DNA from: Tetrahymena thermophila SB210
Lineage: Eukaryota > Ciliophora > Oligohymenophorea > Hymenostomatida > Tetrahymenidae
NCBI RefSeq assembly: GCF_000189635.1
Contig: NW_002476236.1
Location: 124,001-188,000 of the forward strand
Direction of reading: 5' to 3'
Length of the DNA stretch: 64,000 nt
Shown here: one piece after another, positions 12,038-24,587 of the stretch
How positions within the stretch are numbered: the stretch's first letter is position 1
How the letters are laid out: each line of letters starts with the position of its first letter
Made by a program: the position numbers and the translations under genes
The notes under the pieces: model-generated
What the model was told of the DNA's origin: nothing
Database searches by the model: none
What the model saw: only the letters and a program-made list of their open reading frames with translations

Positions 12038-13824
12038 ATGGATGTAAGATTTTAGTTTAATTTAGATTTTTAAATTAGTTGTAGCAGAATGAAATTTAAA
12101 CTAATATCAAATATTTTTATTGTATTATAAAAAGAATAACTCAAATTATTAGCAAGAATATAGCGAACATGTTTATACTTTGAAAAATAGAACTGCTCCT
12201 TAAAAAGAATAGCATTGGAAGATGTAATTTTTTCATTTTAAAATTACAAATTTAAATTTAATTTTTCAAAAGAAATGATAGAAAAGCCTAAAAGAATGGA
12301 CCTCATAGTGCTATCTACTGGGTTAAGGTAATATTTAAAATAAAGTGCAGATTCTTATCTAGATTAATATGGTTTATACTTAGAAAAAACAAAGAAATGA
12401 AGATGGATCTATGAAAGTTGAAAAATGGATAGCAAATACAAAATATATTGGGGATTGGAAAGATAATAAAAAAGATGGTTTTGGTATTTAATTTTATGGA
12501 AATGGCGATAAATATGAAGTAAAATCGTTTCACTTTCTAATTTAATGCATTAATTCATTTTTTACGTCAAATAAAGGGAGGATGGTAAAATAATACGAGA
12601 AATGGTTAAGGAACTTTTTGGGTTTGTGAAGGCAAAAATAAGTAAAAAAGTTTCTCTTATTATAAAATCTCTTAAAGTTATTTAAATGATTAAGATTGAG
12701 GAGAGAATATACTGGAGATTGGGTGGATGATAAAAAAACTGGTAAAGGAACTATGTTTTATAATAATGGAGATAGATATGATGGCCTTTGGTTAGACGAT
12801 AAGCCACACGATGAAGGGAGAATGATTTATGCTAATGGAGATGTTTATGAAGGTTTTACATACTATTTTTAAGAGTTATTTTTATTTTTAATTAAAATTA
12901 AATTAAAGGATAGTGGTTTGTTGGAAAAAGGAGTGGATATGGTGTTATGACAAAAAGAAACGGTGATCACTTCGAAGGTCATTGGGTTAATGATAAAAGA
13001 GAAGGATAAGGATCATACTTCTTTGCCCTAAAAAATTAAGTATTTGTTGGTGAATGGGTAGATGATATGCCCAAAACAGGTGTATATTCTGAGGTAGAAG
13101 ATCCATACACTGTCAAACCAGATAGGTAAAAATATTTTACATACAAATTTAAATTCTGTTTTCAATAAATGAATAAAGTCATTTTTATTTTATTTTTTTA
13201 AAAAAAATATAAAGGGAAAAACACTTTACTGACCCATATATTTTACCTAATATACCTAAAATCTAATTAAAGAATCCAACTAAAGTTCTTTAAGAAGCTA
13301 TGGAAAATGTAAGGAAATAAAGAACTATTTATAGAGCTAGGTTTATTCCTATCGATGAGTTATATACTGAAGAAGAACGTTTAGAGCTTTACAAAGAATT
13401 TGCAGCTGCATGTGATGATAATAGAAAAGTTTCAGTACTTGGGTTAAATGCTATTTTAGCTAACATGGACTTTGAATTAACAGGTAAAATATGCTTTAAG
13501 AATTTCAATCAAATATGATTTATTATAAAATCCTTTTAAAACACATCAAACTAATTATTACTTTTTTATTTAAAATTATTAGACGAAGATATCAAAGATT
13601 ATTTAGAAAAGTTAAAACCTGAAAACCCTCAAGCAGATATAGATTATGATACATTTGCAAGATTAATAGCTATTATTCTTGAAGATAAGTCATTTGAATA
13701 AGGATAAGAAGAAAACGATTAAGTTTATGAAGATGAAAATGAAGAAGATATGTAATAATATTAAAACGATGTTGGATAACAATACGATAACGAAGACAAT
13801 GAAGAAAATTCTGATATATTTTGA
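12038..13824 (+). CDS. MORN3: MORN3-like protein with C-terminal EF-hand-like region
   Basis: Nine exons (12038-12043, 12153-12223, 12273-12327, 12384-12518, 12577-12641, 12695-12852, 12909-13125, 13215-13483, 13583-13824) join in phase to 405 residues. The N-terminus HWKINDRKAQKNGPHSAIYW matches animal MORN3 (WDRKAQRNG). At least six MORN repeats follow, for example YIGDWKDNKKDGFGIQFYGN and YTGDWVDDKKTGKGTMFYNN. Animal MORN3, about 240 residues, acts in sperm and ciliary structures. Here about 150 more residues follow, with DELYTEEERLELYKEFAAAC and LTDEDIKDYLEKL resembling a degenerate EF-hand pair without clear calcium loops, then an acidic Gln/Glu/Asp tail ending DIF before TGA. Exon 1 encodes only Met-Asp. 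Confidence 0.9.
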
Positions 13825-13918
13825 ATTATTTATTTAATTTCATTTATTTATAAATATTATCCATTCCATGATTATATTTTTGTAAACTTTATCATTATTT
13901 TCTGTCTAATCAATCTTA

Positions 13919-14726
13919 TCAAATCAGAAGTTTATTTAATATTTTTCTTATTTTTTAATGAATTAATTATTTCCCAAAAATAAAATAAACAATCTAACGA
14001 AATATAATTTTTAATTTAATAAATAAATAATTAATACTTAAGCAGCGCTAAGGAAAAGTTTTTTAAGCATCAGCTATTTTCTCTTTGTGACTTAAGATAA
14101 AGGCTAAGTATTCTGACAATTGATGGACGGATATGAAGCAAAGTATTGATTATTGGAGGGAAGATGGAGATACAAATTTAAACAACTGAATGATTATTTG
14201 AAAAAATACTTAAATAGATAAATAAATAAAAAAAATAAAAAAATTGAAATTACTTCGAGAGAGAGAAAGTATCTAGCATTAAAGGAAATTATATTAATTA
14301 GGAGGGATATCTTTAATAGCATACTGTTCCTACCGAGAAATTAGTTTTTTATACCATCTCTTAATTCTGCATTCCTTTCTTCGAAATTTTTAAAAATTCG
14401 GTAGTAGGTTAACATGTTAGATGAGATATTTCTAGGCTAATTATTATAAAAGTAATTTAATCAATGAGAAAGAATTGAAGTAATAAAAAAAATGAAAAAA
14501 AAAAAAATATATAAAAAATAAAAAAGTATTTGATAATAATCAAGAAGGAATTTAGAGGAATATTGAAATTTTCTTAAAAATATGACATGCTAAGTGAATT
14601 TGAACTCTTGAAATTGATTGGTTGAACAGTCTTTACTTAATGATTGGAACTTAACGTCGTTTAAATTGGGGAAGGATTAACTAACCACTAATCTAACTTG
14701 ATACGACAACCTTAGGCTGCGCCCAT
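13919..14726 (-). CDS. Unidentified spliced gene, possible N-myristoylated protein
   Basis: ATG at 14726 opens MGAAQGCRIKLDQWLVNPSP, with Gly2 and a nearby Cys as in N-myristoylated and palmitoylated proteins. A later exon reads NMLTYYRIFKNFEERNAELR and ends at a GTAATTTC donor near 14254. After a CAG acceptor near 14188 the frame resumes as LFKFVSPSSLQQSILCFISV and SEYLAFILSHKEKIADAQKT. These stretches are far richer in G+C than the surrounding spacer. The first intron is ambiguous: a GTAAAG donor near 14630 in phase, or a weaker GTCATA donor near 14590. The 3' end is also uncertain; the frame reaches TGA at 13921-13919, only 95 nt from the stop of the convergent MORN3-like gene. No family recognised. 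Confidence 0.5.
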
Positions 14727-15959
14727 AAAAACGTCTTTCAAAACAACTATCATAAAATATTTTTTATAAGGATTGCTATGCTTTAATTTTTACAAATAAA
14801 TTTTATAAAATCGAGAACTCAACTGATTTGATTATTTTTTTTACCGTTAAAGATTGATAATAAATAAATTTTATTAAAAACTCAACTGATTGATTTATAT
14901 AAAAAAAACAAAATACTAAAATAAATGAAATAAAATAAAAAAATATTAATTACATATTAAAAAATCTTAAATTAAATAACTAAAAAATAAAAAAAATAAA
15001 TAAATTAATAAATATAACTTCATATTAAAAATAAACATATAGCTAAAAAGGAATCTTAAAAAACTAAATAAAACACAAAATAGTCATTTTCAAATATGAT
15101 GAAAACTTTAATAAATACCAATACCATAAAGTATAATACATATTTTCTATACATTTTTTAAAATTTATATATCTATAATTGGATTAATTTCAAATATTAA
15201 TTAATCTATCACTTTTGTTTTAAAATATCTAAAAGAAAGTATGTTGAAATTAATTTTAATTTTATTTTAAAAATCTTAAGTACAATTATATTATGAAAAA
15301 AATAAATCAATTAATATATTTGAAAATAAAACAAAATTTATTAAAAAATATTTCACCATTATTCTACAACCATAAATCATGCATGCTAATTAATAATTAA
15401 GACATATTTGAGAAAATATTTTCTTTATGATTTATTATTTATAATTTAACTAATTTGAGAATAATTTTAATTAATTATTAAAATATCTTTTATAAAAAAT
15501 ATCATTGTTTATTTCAAAAAATAATTTGAAATAGTTTTATTCTTAATAATTAGTTGTAAAATTTAATTAATTTTCAAATAATAATAGAATTCATAAATTT
15601 TAAATTTAATATCCAAAAAATCAATTTGTATTATCTTTTACACACACTGCTTTGAATAGAAATATTGATGAAATTTTGAATCGAATTTAAAAGCTCCTTA
15701 TAGCCTTATTTCTAAGGTATTTGAAAAATTTAGAAGATTTAAGTAAAAAGAAATAAAGTTCGTTAATATCGTCTCTTGAGTTATTAATACTGCAAATAAA
15801 TTGATTTGAAATCAAAACAAAATAAATAGTAAAAATCATAATAACTAAAAGCAAAGCAGTACTATTGGATAATCAACTCAAATATTCTACTTTAAAGATC
15901 ACCATACCATTTATTTACTTAACTGCTAAAATATTATATTAGACTAATATTACTTAAAT
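14727..15959. promoter_or_regulatory. Divergent A+T-rich spacer upstream of the DENN gene
   Basis: About 1.2 kb of A+T-rich sequence between a leftward gene and the rightward DENN gene. It should contain both promoters. No coding-like composition, repeat or named site was found. Confidence 0.4.
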
Positions 15960-18900
15960 ATGAACGTCTAAGCCGAAGTTTAAAATTATGCTGACATTTT
16001 AGAGTTATTTGTAATTTTGGGAATCAAAATAACTAATGAAAGTAAGCTATATCTTATTAAGTTTTTTTTAGATAGATTCATATCGCTACACTATGAAAAT
16101 AATCTAATAATTTTTTTTATCTAATAAAGCTTTAGAAATCAGCGATTAAGCTCAGTAATTTGAATTTTCTATAAAAGATGTTTACCCATTTTAGGAAAAT
16201 AAGCCTGGATTTATTCATAATTTACATCATGTATATTTTTAAATATATTTTCATTTAAAAGGAATTGATAATTAAAGAATCTAAAAAAATTTTTTTCATA
16301 ATTTGTTCTATAAACAAAAAAGTGGTGTTTTCCAGAAGGCGTGCATATTTATGACGAATAAGGAAATCAGAAATATTAAAACAATTCAATGAAGCAAGCT
16401 ATTAATAATATAAGCTAAAATAGCAAATAGTAAATATAAGATAAAGTAAACGTTTTTAACTTCGTAATAACTGATGAGAATTCTTTAAAAAGATACTGCA
16501 CTTGCTTATAAGTATTTGTAAGAAAATACTTTATTAAAATATTTAAATTTTTTATCTTTTAATTTTAATTTATTTCAAACTAACAAATATTTTATAAAAA
16601 CCAAGAATTTTAAAATATTTTTATACTTTTTAGGAGTTAAGAAAGCTTAAAATTAAATCAACTTCAGAAGCTACAAATTTAGAGTATTAAAGAGTATTTA
16701 TACCAAAATCATATTGTTTAATAAGTAGACTCAATCTCTTGGAAGTCCATAAATAATTCCTTGCCTTTATTTACAAATATGTTGTACATCCTTAAATAGT
16801 CTAAAACTCAATCTCATAAAACAGTGATTTAGTTTATGATTCTATAAAATTTTCTCAAACATAAATACAAAACTTCGAAAAATACGCAAATAACTATGGA
16901 TATAGAGAGGCCTAAAAAGTAGCCATCAATAATAACTCAGAATTAAAGGAAAAAGGAAGTATAGTCTTTAACGTAAGAGAAGAGTTTGTTTTCAACTTTC
17001 TATTTTCGTACCTTAAAACAATCAAGAGTCGTCAAAATATCAATCAATGTAAATAATTTAGTCTCGTACTTAATGGAAGAGAGATATTTACCTTGCGTAA
17101 TTGTGTGAACAAACTATTTGAAATAGAGAATTTTTCTTACAAGCCACTTTTTATGAAACTATCCATTTAGAATATAATTGATCTTATACAAAGCATCCTT
17201 CTTGAAAAATAAATAATTATTTTCTCAAATAATCCCAGCGACATCATTCATTTGTGTGAAGCATTGTTTACTTTTATTAGACCTCTTACTTGGAATTGTC
17301 TTTATATACCATTTTTACCAACTCAAATGATAGAGACTCTTCATATAATGGTTCCCTATATTATTGGCATTCATAGAAATAATAAAGATTAAGTTCTTTC
17401 TTCAGTAGAATCTGAAAATAAAGTTTTCCTTGATTTAGATAGTGATTATATAATTTAAGATGTAAATATTTTTACTTTTTTATCATAGAGTTAAATCCAT
17501 AATTTTTTTTAAAATCAGGGACTGCAATTACCAGAGTTTTTAAAGTTTCACTTGAAAGAGTAATTGAGAGATAAATTAAAAAATTATAAAGACACGCTTA
17601 AGTAAGGAACCAAAAAAGAGTAGAATCTCAATTTTATGAATCTCATTCTAAATATGAAGAAAATTTTCTTATAATTTATGATTTCTTTAATTAATAACTA
17701 CTTACCCTTCTTTCTTTTCCCAACGGATTTTGATTATGAAAGAGATGTCAGCAATGAAATATTTGACTTCAAGGCTTATTTTAGATTTTTAGATGCTTCT
17801 TCCGAACCTTTTTACCAAGAATTCGTCTAAAAAACTATGGTAAATAAATTTTTATTTTATTTTATATTAAAATATTTGTTTATTTAATCTTAGATTTTTA
17901 GAAGCTTTATTGAAGAAACATATAAGATTTTAAGATAAGTTGAAGTTTTTAACAGAGATATTCGCGATATTAGAGACTAAGAGGCTCCCCAGTATTTAAT
18001 AGAGTTCATAAAGGAAATTTAAAAATTAAATTCTTACATTTAGTTACAGAGCCAAAAGAGAATTGAAATAACTAATGTTAATGTGTACAAATACCCTGAC
18101 CTTCTTCACACTTTAAACCTTGAGCACTCTATTATTATTAACAATTACATGCAAGAATTATAGAGATAAAACTTTACAGAAACTAAAAATGAATTGCTTA
18201 AATACTTGATCTTTTTCTAAAAAGATTTAAAGAAAAAGCAAAGTTAGAATCCGTTCTATCCTTCAAATATTAAAAGTATTTCAGCTCCTCTTTCACCAAT
18301 ATTAGAACAAATAGGAGAGATTCCTATTATTAATTTAGATGAAATATAAAATGATGTAGATAAAACTATTACGAAAAAAGCTGAAGAAAGCAAGTAGCAT
18401 ATTTTTTTAAAGCAGCCATACTTTTAGGAATATAACCCAGACTTTTAAATTTTATTAGATAATCAAAATTAAATATTTGAGGTAATTTATTGAAGTTTAC
18501 TAACTTGATAAAATTCTTTCTTTTTATCTTTCACATTCATTTAAATAATTATCAAAACATATTTTAGATTAAAGAATTTGAAGATTAGAGTTCTAAAATT
18601 TTAATCCCTTAATTTGCTAAGAATATTAACATAAAGCATGAAATGGAAAACCACCACAGATAGAATCTCAGCATTTAAGAATTTTCCACTAATGAGTTAA
18701 TTATTCCCTACCCATCTCCTAATAGAAATAATTTAAATCTAAATTAATCTAATAATGTTTCTAAAGAATTCTTGACATTTCAAAGCTAGTAAAGACTTCA
18801 TTCAGAATAGAGTTCTTTCAACAACGGATACAGTAAAAAAATTAACATTTTAAAAAATAATTAATATATTTTTTATTTATTTAGATGGAATGCAGTTTAA

Positions 18901-21583
18901 TTCATAAAATAATTTTTAACCAAACGGAATAATGTTTTCTACTGAAACCAGATGGAATAAATTTGAATAACCTGCTAAAAATACTGGAACTTCATCTTAG
19001 AGCTTAAAAAGAAATTCAAGGAAAATATTTGAAAATACAGTAACTTAATTCTCTGGAAATTATTGTTCTGCTGCTTATAAGCCAAGGACTACGTTAGATC
19101 CTAACAATCAAAGAAGATTTAGCAATAACATTAAATAAAAGGCTAAAACTGACATGAGTATTGAGGAAAAGAATGATACTTAGGAGGATTTACGTTATCA
19201 CATTTTTAATAACCAAATTTAGATTAAAGAAGACACTCTAGGAGAAGATGCATAAGATGAAGATTATAAATTCTTCAAAATAGAAGAGGTACCAAAAAAA
19301 TAAATAGCCAAAAAAGATAAATCTTTATCTCCTAACCGCTCAGACATTCCTGAAGAAAACTAAGTAGATACTGTACCTGACTTCTTTAGAGGAGAGTTAG
19401 AAATGAAAAATATTGTAACATTAAATATCGACCAGATAACTAGTTGCCATACATTTCGTAAAAAGGAGTCGTCAAACTAAGATAAAACTAAAAGTCACTT
19501 TAAATCTGTTTAAAATTTTGGAGGATAAGCAAACACTCAAAGAAGTTTGAATTGCTAAAACAATTTTGCTTTTACTTCAATAGAAGAGAGCGAGCTAGAT
19601 AATGAATATAATCATAATAAATCTAACGAAGAGGAGTTTGGTTCAGATCCTTTACTTGAAATAAGAAATCATTTCTTTTAAGATTAATTATCACCTGTAA
19701 ATACATGCAGCAGATTTTCTTTGTCTAATAATCCTTTTACTGTAATATCTCCAGTAAATTAAGGCAGTGGCTAGATACCTCAATTAAAAAGTGCACATTT
19801 TTAACCACCTTACTTTAAGAATAATAAAGTTAGTAGTAATAGCCAAGTAATACCTCGTAAGGCTATTTTTAATACATTAATTTCTGATTAAAACAAAAAC
19901 TCATAATATTCAAAGTGTTGCATAAAGACTGAAGAAAACCTAGATAACAGGTTTTAATTATCTATTAATTAAAGCTAGCAAACAAATGTTAACACTTAGT
20001 AAGATATATGTTCTCCAACTAACTCTAAAATATTTTCATATAATTGGAAAATATAAAATGGTATTTAGCTCAATACTTAAATAACAATTGATGAAGAAGA
20101 TAATCAAGCTCTATTAACAAATGGTAGCTAAATTTTTTCATAAGGAATAAAGTCCCCAACTTAAAAAGCTTTAAGCCCTCAAAGTAACTAAATAATTAAC
20201 CTACAAGGAATTAAATATTAATAGTCCAGCATGACTATAGCTGCTATAGCTGGCTCATAAAACCATTAAAACTTGAAAATTTAGCAAAAAATTAAAAATA
20301 ATTATTTTCACACTGAGAATGTACAAGAAGAAGAAAATGAAAATTTATCTACAGAACCTAGAGATAAACCACATCAAACTTAGCTTTAGTCAAGAATTAT
20401 TTTTAATCCTTCTTCTTAAATATTAAATAAGTAAAAAACCAAATTGAAAGTAGATATCTAAAAAAAATAAAGTTATTTATAAACTTATGAAGAAAATAAG
20501 TTTGAGAATACTCAAATCAAAGATGACCCATTGATTCTAAAAGATTATTTTTCCTATGAAATTAGTAATAATAAAGTCAATACTAACAATAATTTAAATA
20601 AAGTAAAACAAGCTCAAACAAATTAAAAAATATAAGTACCAAATTTACTTAATAAAGCTGTTAACTAATAAATGAATATCCAAACAGAAAGTGCTGAAGA
20701 AGAAAAAAAGATGCTCCATAAAAGAAGAGGGAATAGCAGTTAAAGCAATTTAGTTGTGAATGCAAACAATAATCGCTCTTTGTCCCAAATTAATCTTACA
20801 TAAGTCAATCAAAGTACAAACAATGCGAATATTAATCACTCGAAAAACTAGACAGGTCTAACACTTAAATAATACTCTGAAACAAACAGAGATATAAAAA
20901 CAGCTAATTATTCAAATAACTTTTAAAATAATACGTAAAATAAAAAGACTACTAAATTTAAAATATTTGATCAATCCTAAAACGAAAAATAAATTTAATA
21001 AAATATACCAGCAAAAATTTAATAAAACGATGTCAAAATAAATTAGAGTTCTGACGTTATGTAAAATAACTAAAATTAAATTAATACAAACCTTCGTACT
21101 ATCCTTTAAAACACATAAAACTAAATTTCTAAAGAACATTAAGCTGCTGTCTAACAGGAAAAAACCCATAATTAATAGGGTCCATTACAACCTTAGCAAA
21201 ACGAATAAAATATACTTAAAAAAAATAACAGTTAGGTTATCTAAGGCAAAGAAACCATATCTCATATGCTTCAATAGAGAAGATAGTCTAAAGAATAATA
21301 TTTTAATCAAAAATTTTAAGCTCCCTAAACTTTATTATCAGGAGAAAATAAATTAAATTATAATAACTAAGTTTAGAATAACAGTTAAAACAGTTCTGTT
21401 GTTACAAATAATTAAAATGACAAAATTATAAAGCAAAACTTAATAATTAATTAAAATTAATAGTAAAAAATATCTGCAATAAAATAAATAAGCTAACAAA
21501 ATTACTTTTTATCAAAAAATAATCAAGTAAAGACTACTTCTGTAGCTAATTAAAATAAAATTAATTCAAAAAGAATATTTTGA
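15960..21583 (+). CDS. DENN-domain protein with long Q/N-rich C-terminal tail
   Basis: Tripartite DENN proteins are exchange factors for Rab GTPases in membrane traffic. ATG at 15960 gives MNVQAEVQNYADILELFVIL. The upstream DENN part contains WCFPEGVHIYDEQGN and VNVFNFVITDENSLKRYCTC. The central DENN core has YKPLFMKLSIQNIIDLIQSI, LLEKQIIIFSNNPSDIIHL, then PLTWNCLYIPFLPTQM. The downstream DENN part has FMISLINNYLPFFLFP and FDFKAYFRFLDASSEPF. Around 18000-18480 is helical and charged. From about 18560 to TGA at 21581-21583 the protein is a roughly 900-residue Ser/Asn/Gln-rich tail with no domain, most of its Gln written TAA or TAG. At least six short introns lie in the first half, for example 18842-18880. 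Total length is about 1,700 residues. Confidence 0.88.
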
Positions 21584-22105
21584 TATTCAAATGTAAATAA
21601 ATTTAAAATATCTTAATCTTATCTGCATAATTTAGAAAGTAACTAACTAAGTAAATATCTAAAATCAATTTATTTTTATGCATAGTAAATTATTATATAA
21701 CAATGTAAAATAAAAAAAATATATGTCAAAAATTCATACTCATAATCTTATAATCAATCATATTTTACTCTGGCTAATTATAAACGTTTAATTTTGCAAC
21801 ACATAAAGATAAAATTGTTTTAACTTCAATAAAATTTTTCACTTTTGCATTCCAAATAAATAATTATTGTACAAAAATAAATATTTTTGTTTTATCATTT
21901 ATATAAATTCCTATATAATAATGTAAAATAAATAAAAAATATGTCTAATTTCTTACTTATAATCATTTTATCAATCATATTTTACTCTTTCTAATTATAA
22001 ATGTTTAATTTTACAACATAAAAAGATAAAAATGTTTTAACTTCAATAAAATTTTTCACTTTTACATTCCAAATAATTATTTTACAAATAAACATTTTTG
22101 TTTTA
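21584..22105. other. Short spacer between convergent genes, mostly a tandem duplication
   Basis: The DENN gene and the next minus-strand gene end toward each other here. Nearly all of the spacer is the two diverged copies annotated at 21692-21904 and 21912-22113. Confidence 0.6.
21692..21904. repeat. Tandem duplication, copy 1
   Basis: Copy 1 of a diverged direct repeat. Shared blocks in the same order include AATGTAAAATAAA, ATCAATCATATTTTACTC, CTAATTATAAA, TTTAACTTCAATAAAATTTT and TTTTGTTTTATCATTT. By eye identity is about 80-85% with small indels. It has no terminal inverted repeats or coding potential. Confidence 0.85.
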
Positions 22106-22113
22106 TCATTTTT
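21912..22113. repeat. Tandem duplication, copy 2
   Basis: Copy 2 begins 7 bp after copy 1. Its right end covers the stop codon (22106-22108) and final codon of the leftward gene, so the duplicated unit is that gene's very end plus its 3' flank. The matching TCA trinucleotide also survives in copy 1. Confidence 0.85.
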
Positions 22114-23964
22114 AAAAATATTTGCATACAGCATCTTATACTTGTTTATCAGAAGGAGGGTTATATCTAAAATCTTCAGCTTGCTATGTTGGAAGTCTTT
22201 TATTTTTTTCTAATGATTAATTTGACATTTGATGTGCTTTTTGTAAAAGTTTGGTGTCGTCAAAGAACATTTTTTTATTTGGAGAAGAGCTTTTATTAAT
22301 TAAAGTTGAACATATTTTACCCATATATTTTATTAAATTAAGACAAGTATTGTTATAAGTAATTTTAAAATTAATTTTATTGTAAAAATTTACCCTGCTC
22401 CTGAGGTATTAGATTTATAGGCGTTATCGTATAAAAATGAATTATAATAATTTTTGCTGTGATTGGCTGAGTGCTATTACTTTTCAATTAGCCCATAATG
22501 TACTAATGAGTTTTTGTATATTCTTGGGAAGTTTTATCCCATATTTTTTAATTACAGACTTTAAAAACTAGTTTGAAATAGATTAATAATTTATTTATTT
22601 TCTTTCTTAATTCAAATTACTTGTTGCTATGGTTGAAAGGAGTTAATCTGTCAACACTTTTAGTTTCGATTAAGCTAGGTTTGTAAGATGTTTAATCTAG
22701 CTTATTATTTTTTGAAAACATGAACCTTTCAGGATCTCCGTGCATAACCTATTCTGCTTTTAGTGTTCTTATCGATTTTGAAACATTTAGTGTGCTCTCC
22801 CAAGGATCATCTTTTACTCTTCCAATAAAATCATTTCTTTTGGGCTTTAAAAATATATTAATCAGTAAAAGAAATACATTTTTAATAGTTTTTACTTCTT
22901 TTTTTTTATCTCTGTGTCTTCCTAATTTATCTTCAATTTATTTAAATCCTCCCATGTAAGGGTCAGTTGGTCCAATTGGTATTTGAGGCCATGGTGGGTT
23001 ACTTGACCATTTCAAACTTGATTTGGTAGAACAATCAAATCCTTTATTCTTAAAATAATTAAAAATTTGATTATTAATAATTAATAAAAAAATTTTTTTT
23101 ACAAAATCAATCCATTTTTATTTATTTTTCTATTTCCAGTCAGGATCATGAACCATTTTCATATCACGACTGCTGTGATCAATTTTTTGATTGTTATTTT
23201 CAATGTTTTTTACAAGATTTTCATTTTCTATACGATTGTTATACCTAAATTTTTGAAATTAGAAAATAATTATAACTTATAGTTATAGAACTAATATCTT
23301 TAAGTGTATACCTTAAAGGAGGACCTTCTTTTTTCAAATCTCTTATTCTTAACCATGAAAGTGTAGGATGCAAATGCGGGGGATGGCTATTGTATATTTA
23401 TCCTTCTAAATGTGAGCTTAAAAATTCCTACTAAGTATGGGCTGCCCTTTCACTACCAACCTAATAACTTAAAAAAAACATTCATTAGAATTTATTTAAA
23501 TAAGTCTTTAGTATAAATAAGTAAATATAAATTTAATCATTTTTACGTCCTTAAATATATTCCGCCATATTAATCTTTCTCTTTTTCTTTTTATCTATCC
23601 CTAAAGTTATGAAGATCAGGATTTATTAAAGGATAAGATCCTGTTTAAAATGCTATTTTGTTTTAAAAAAATAATTATCAAAATTATCAATAAATTAGAA
23701 AAAAAATACATTCTAAAATAGTTTATGTTCCATCTTCTTTGACAAAAGTCATTAATTTGTTTTGAAATCTAGAACTTGAGAGAGAGTTAAATGTTTCTTT
23801 AAATATTTTCTTCTTCTATTCTTTTTAATTTCTGAAAAAAGCATTAAAACAGCAAGATGAATCCAAAATATTTGGTATTTTTTAATAAGCAATAACAAAT
23901 TTTACTTTGCTTCCTATTATTCTTATTAAACTATGTCCTTTTTAGACTAAAATACGTTATCCAT
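22106..23964 (-). CDS. Unidentified multi-exon protein
   Basis: ATG at 23964 reads MDNVFQSKKDIVQQEQQEAK up to a GTAAAATT donor. About eight exons follow, with in-phase joins. They encode KEDGTQTILE, TGSYPLINPDLHNFRDRQKE, HPPHLHPTLSWLRIRDLKKE, HDPDWKQKNKQKWIDF, SSNPPWPQIPIGPTDPYMGG, DDPWESTLNVSKSIRTLK and KRLPTQQAEDFRYNPPSDKQ. TGA is at 22108-22106. The composition (Pro, Trp, His and Asp with short charged helices) is that of an ordinary folded or filament-bound protein, not low complexity. Such Pro/Tyr/Trp-rich patterns occur in axonemal microtubule-associated proteins, but I do not recognise a family and assign no function. The stop lies inside a tandem duplication. Confidence 0.7.
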
Positions 23965-24587
23965 TTATTTTTTAGATACCTTTATATTAAATACTATTGA
24001 TCTATTTTTAAATTGATTGTTTCACAAATAAACCTTTTTAAATTGATATTAATTTGTTTATATAAAAAGTATGTAAAATTAATTAATTAATCAGCACAGA
24101 AATATTAAAAGAAATATAAATATCCCTAAAAATAAAACGAATTTAAAAATTATTTTAAAAATATAAAATAGTGTTTCTTTACTTAAAAAATTAAAAAAAA
24201 TGTTTACTTTTGTAATTACTAATTTACTTTTAGAGACCAACCAAAAAAATCTTAAAAAAAAAAGTTTATTCTACTTTAAAAAGTTATTTTATTTCTATTT
24301 AAGATAAAATTAATTATTCATAACATTAAAATTTTTTATGTCTTAATTCTATTTTACTATTTTTTTAGTAAATTTTAAAAAGTAATTTTAGGTAAATTTT
24401 TATTTATGTTATAAAAATATTGCTATTTCTATTAGATTATTCAATTAAATTTTTATTGTAGGTATATAAATAATAAACATAATTTTACTTGAATATGTTA
24501 TTGATAGAATTTGGTAAGCATAAAATTTTTATATAAAAAAAGATAATTAATTCATCATAAATTAGCTAGCTAATATTTATAGATAGA
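23965..24587. promoter_or_regulatory. Divergent A+T-rich spacer
   Basis: It lies between a leftward and a rightward gene and so should hold both promoters. It consists of A+T runs with no coding frame or named motif. Confidence 0.4.

Noticed and set aside
14255-14450. Inverted repeat CTACCGA/TCGGTAG in a G+C-raised patch, first thought to be a structured non-coding RNA cluster (14040-14760)
   Set aside because: The same patch decodes on the minus strand as coding-like exons starting MGAAQGC with plausible splice sites, which explains the raised G+C better. The repeat falls inside an exon.
20912-21169. Minus-strand frame across the DENN tail
   Set aside because: Antisense shadow of a Q/N-rich coding frame. 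The plus-strand reading is continuous to TGA.
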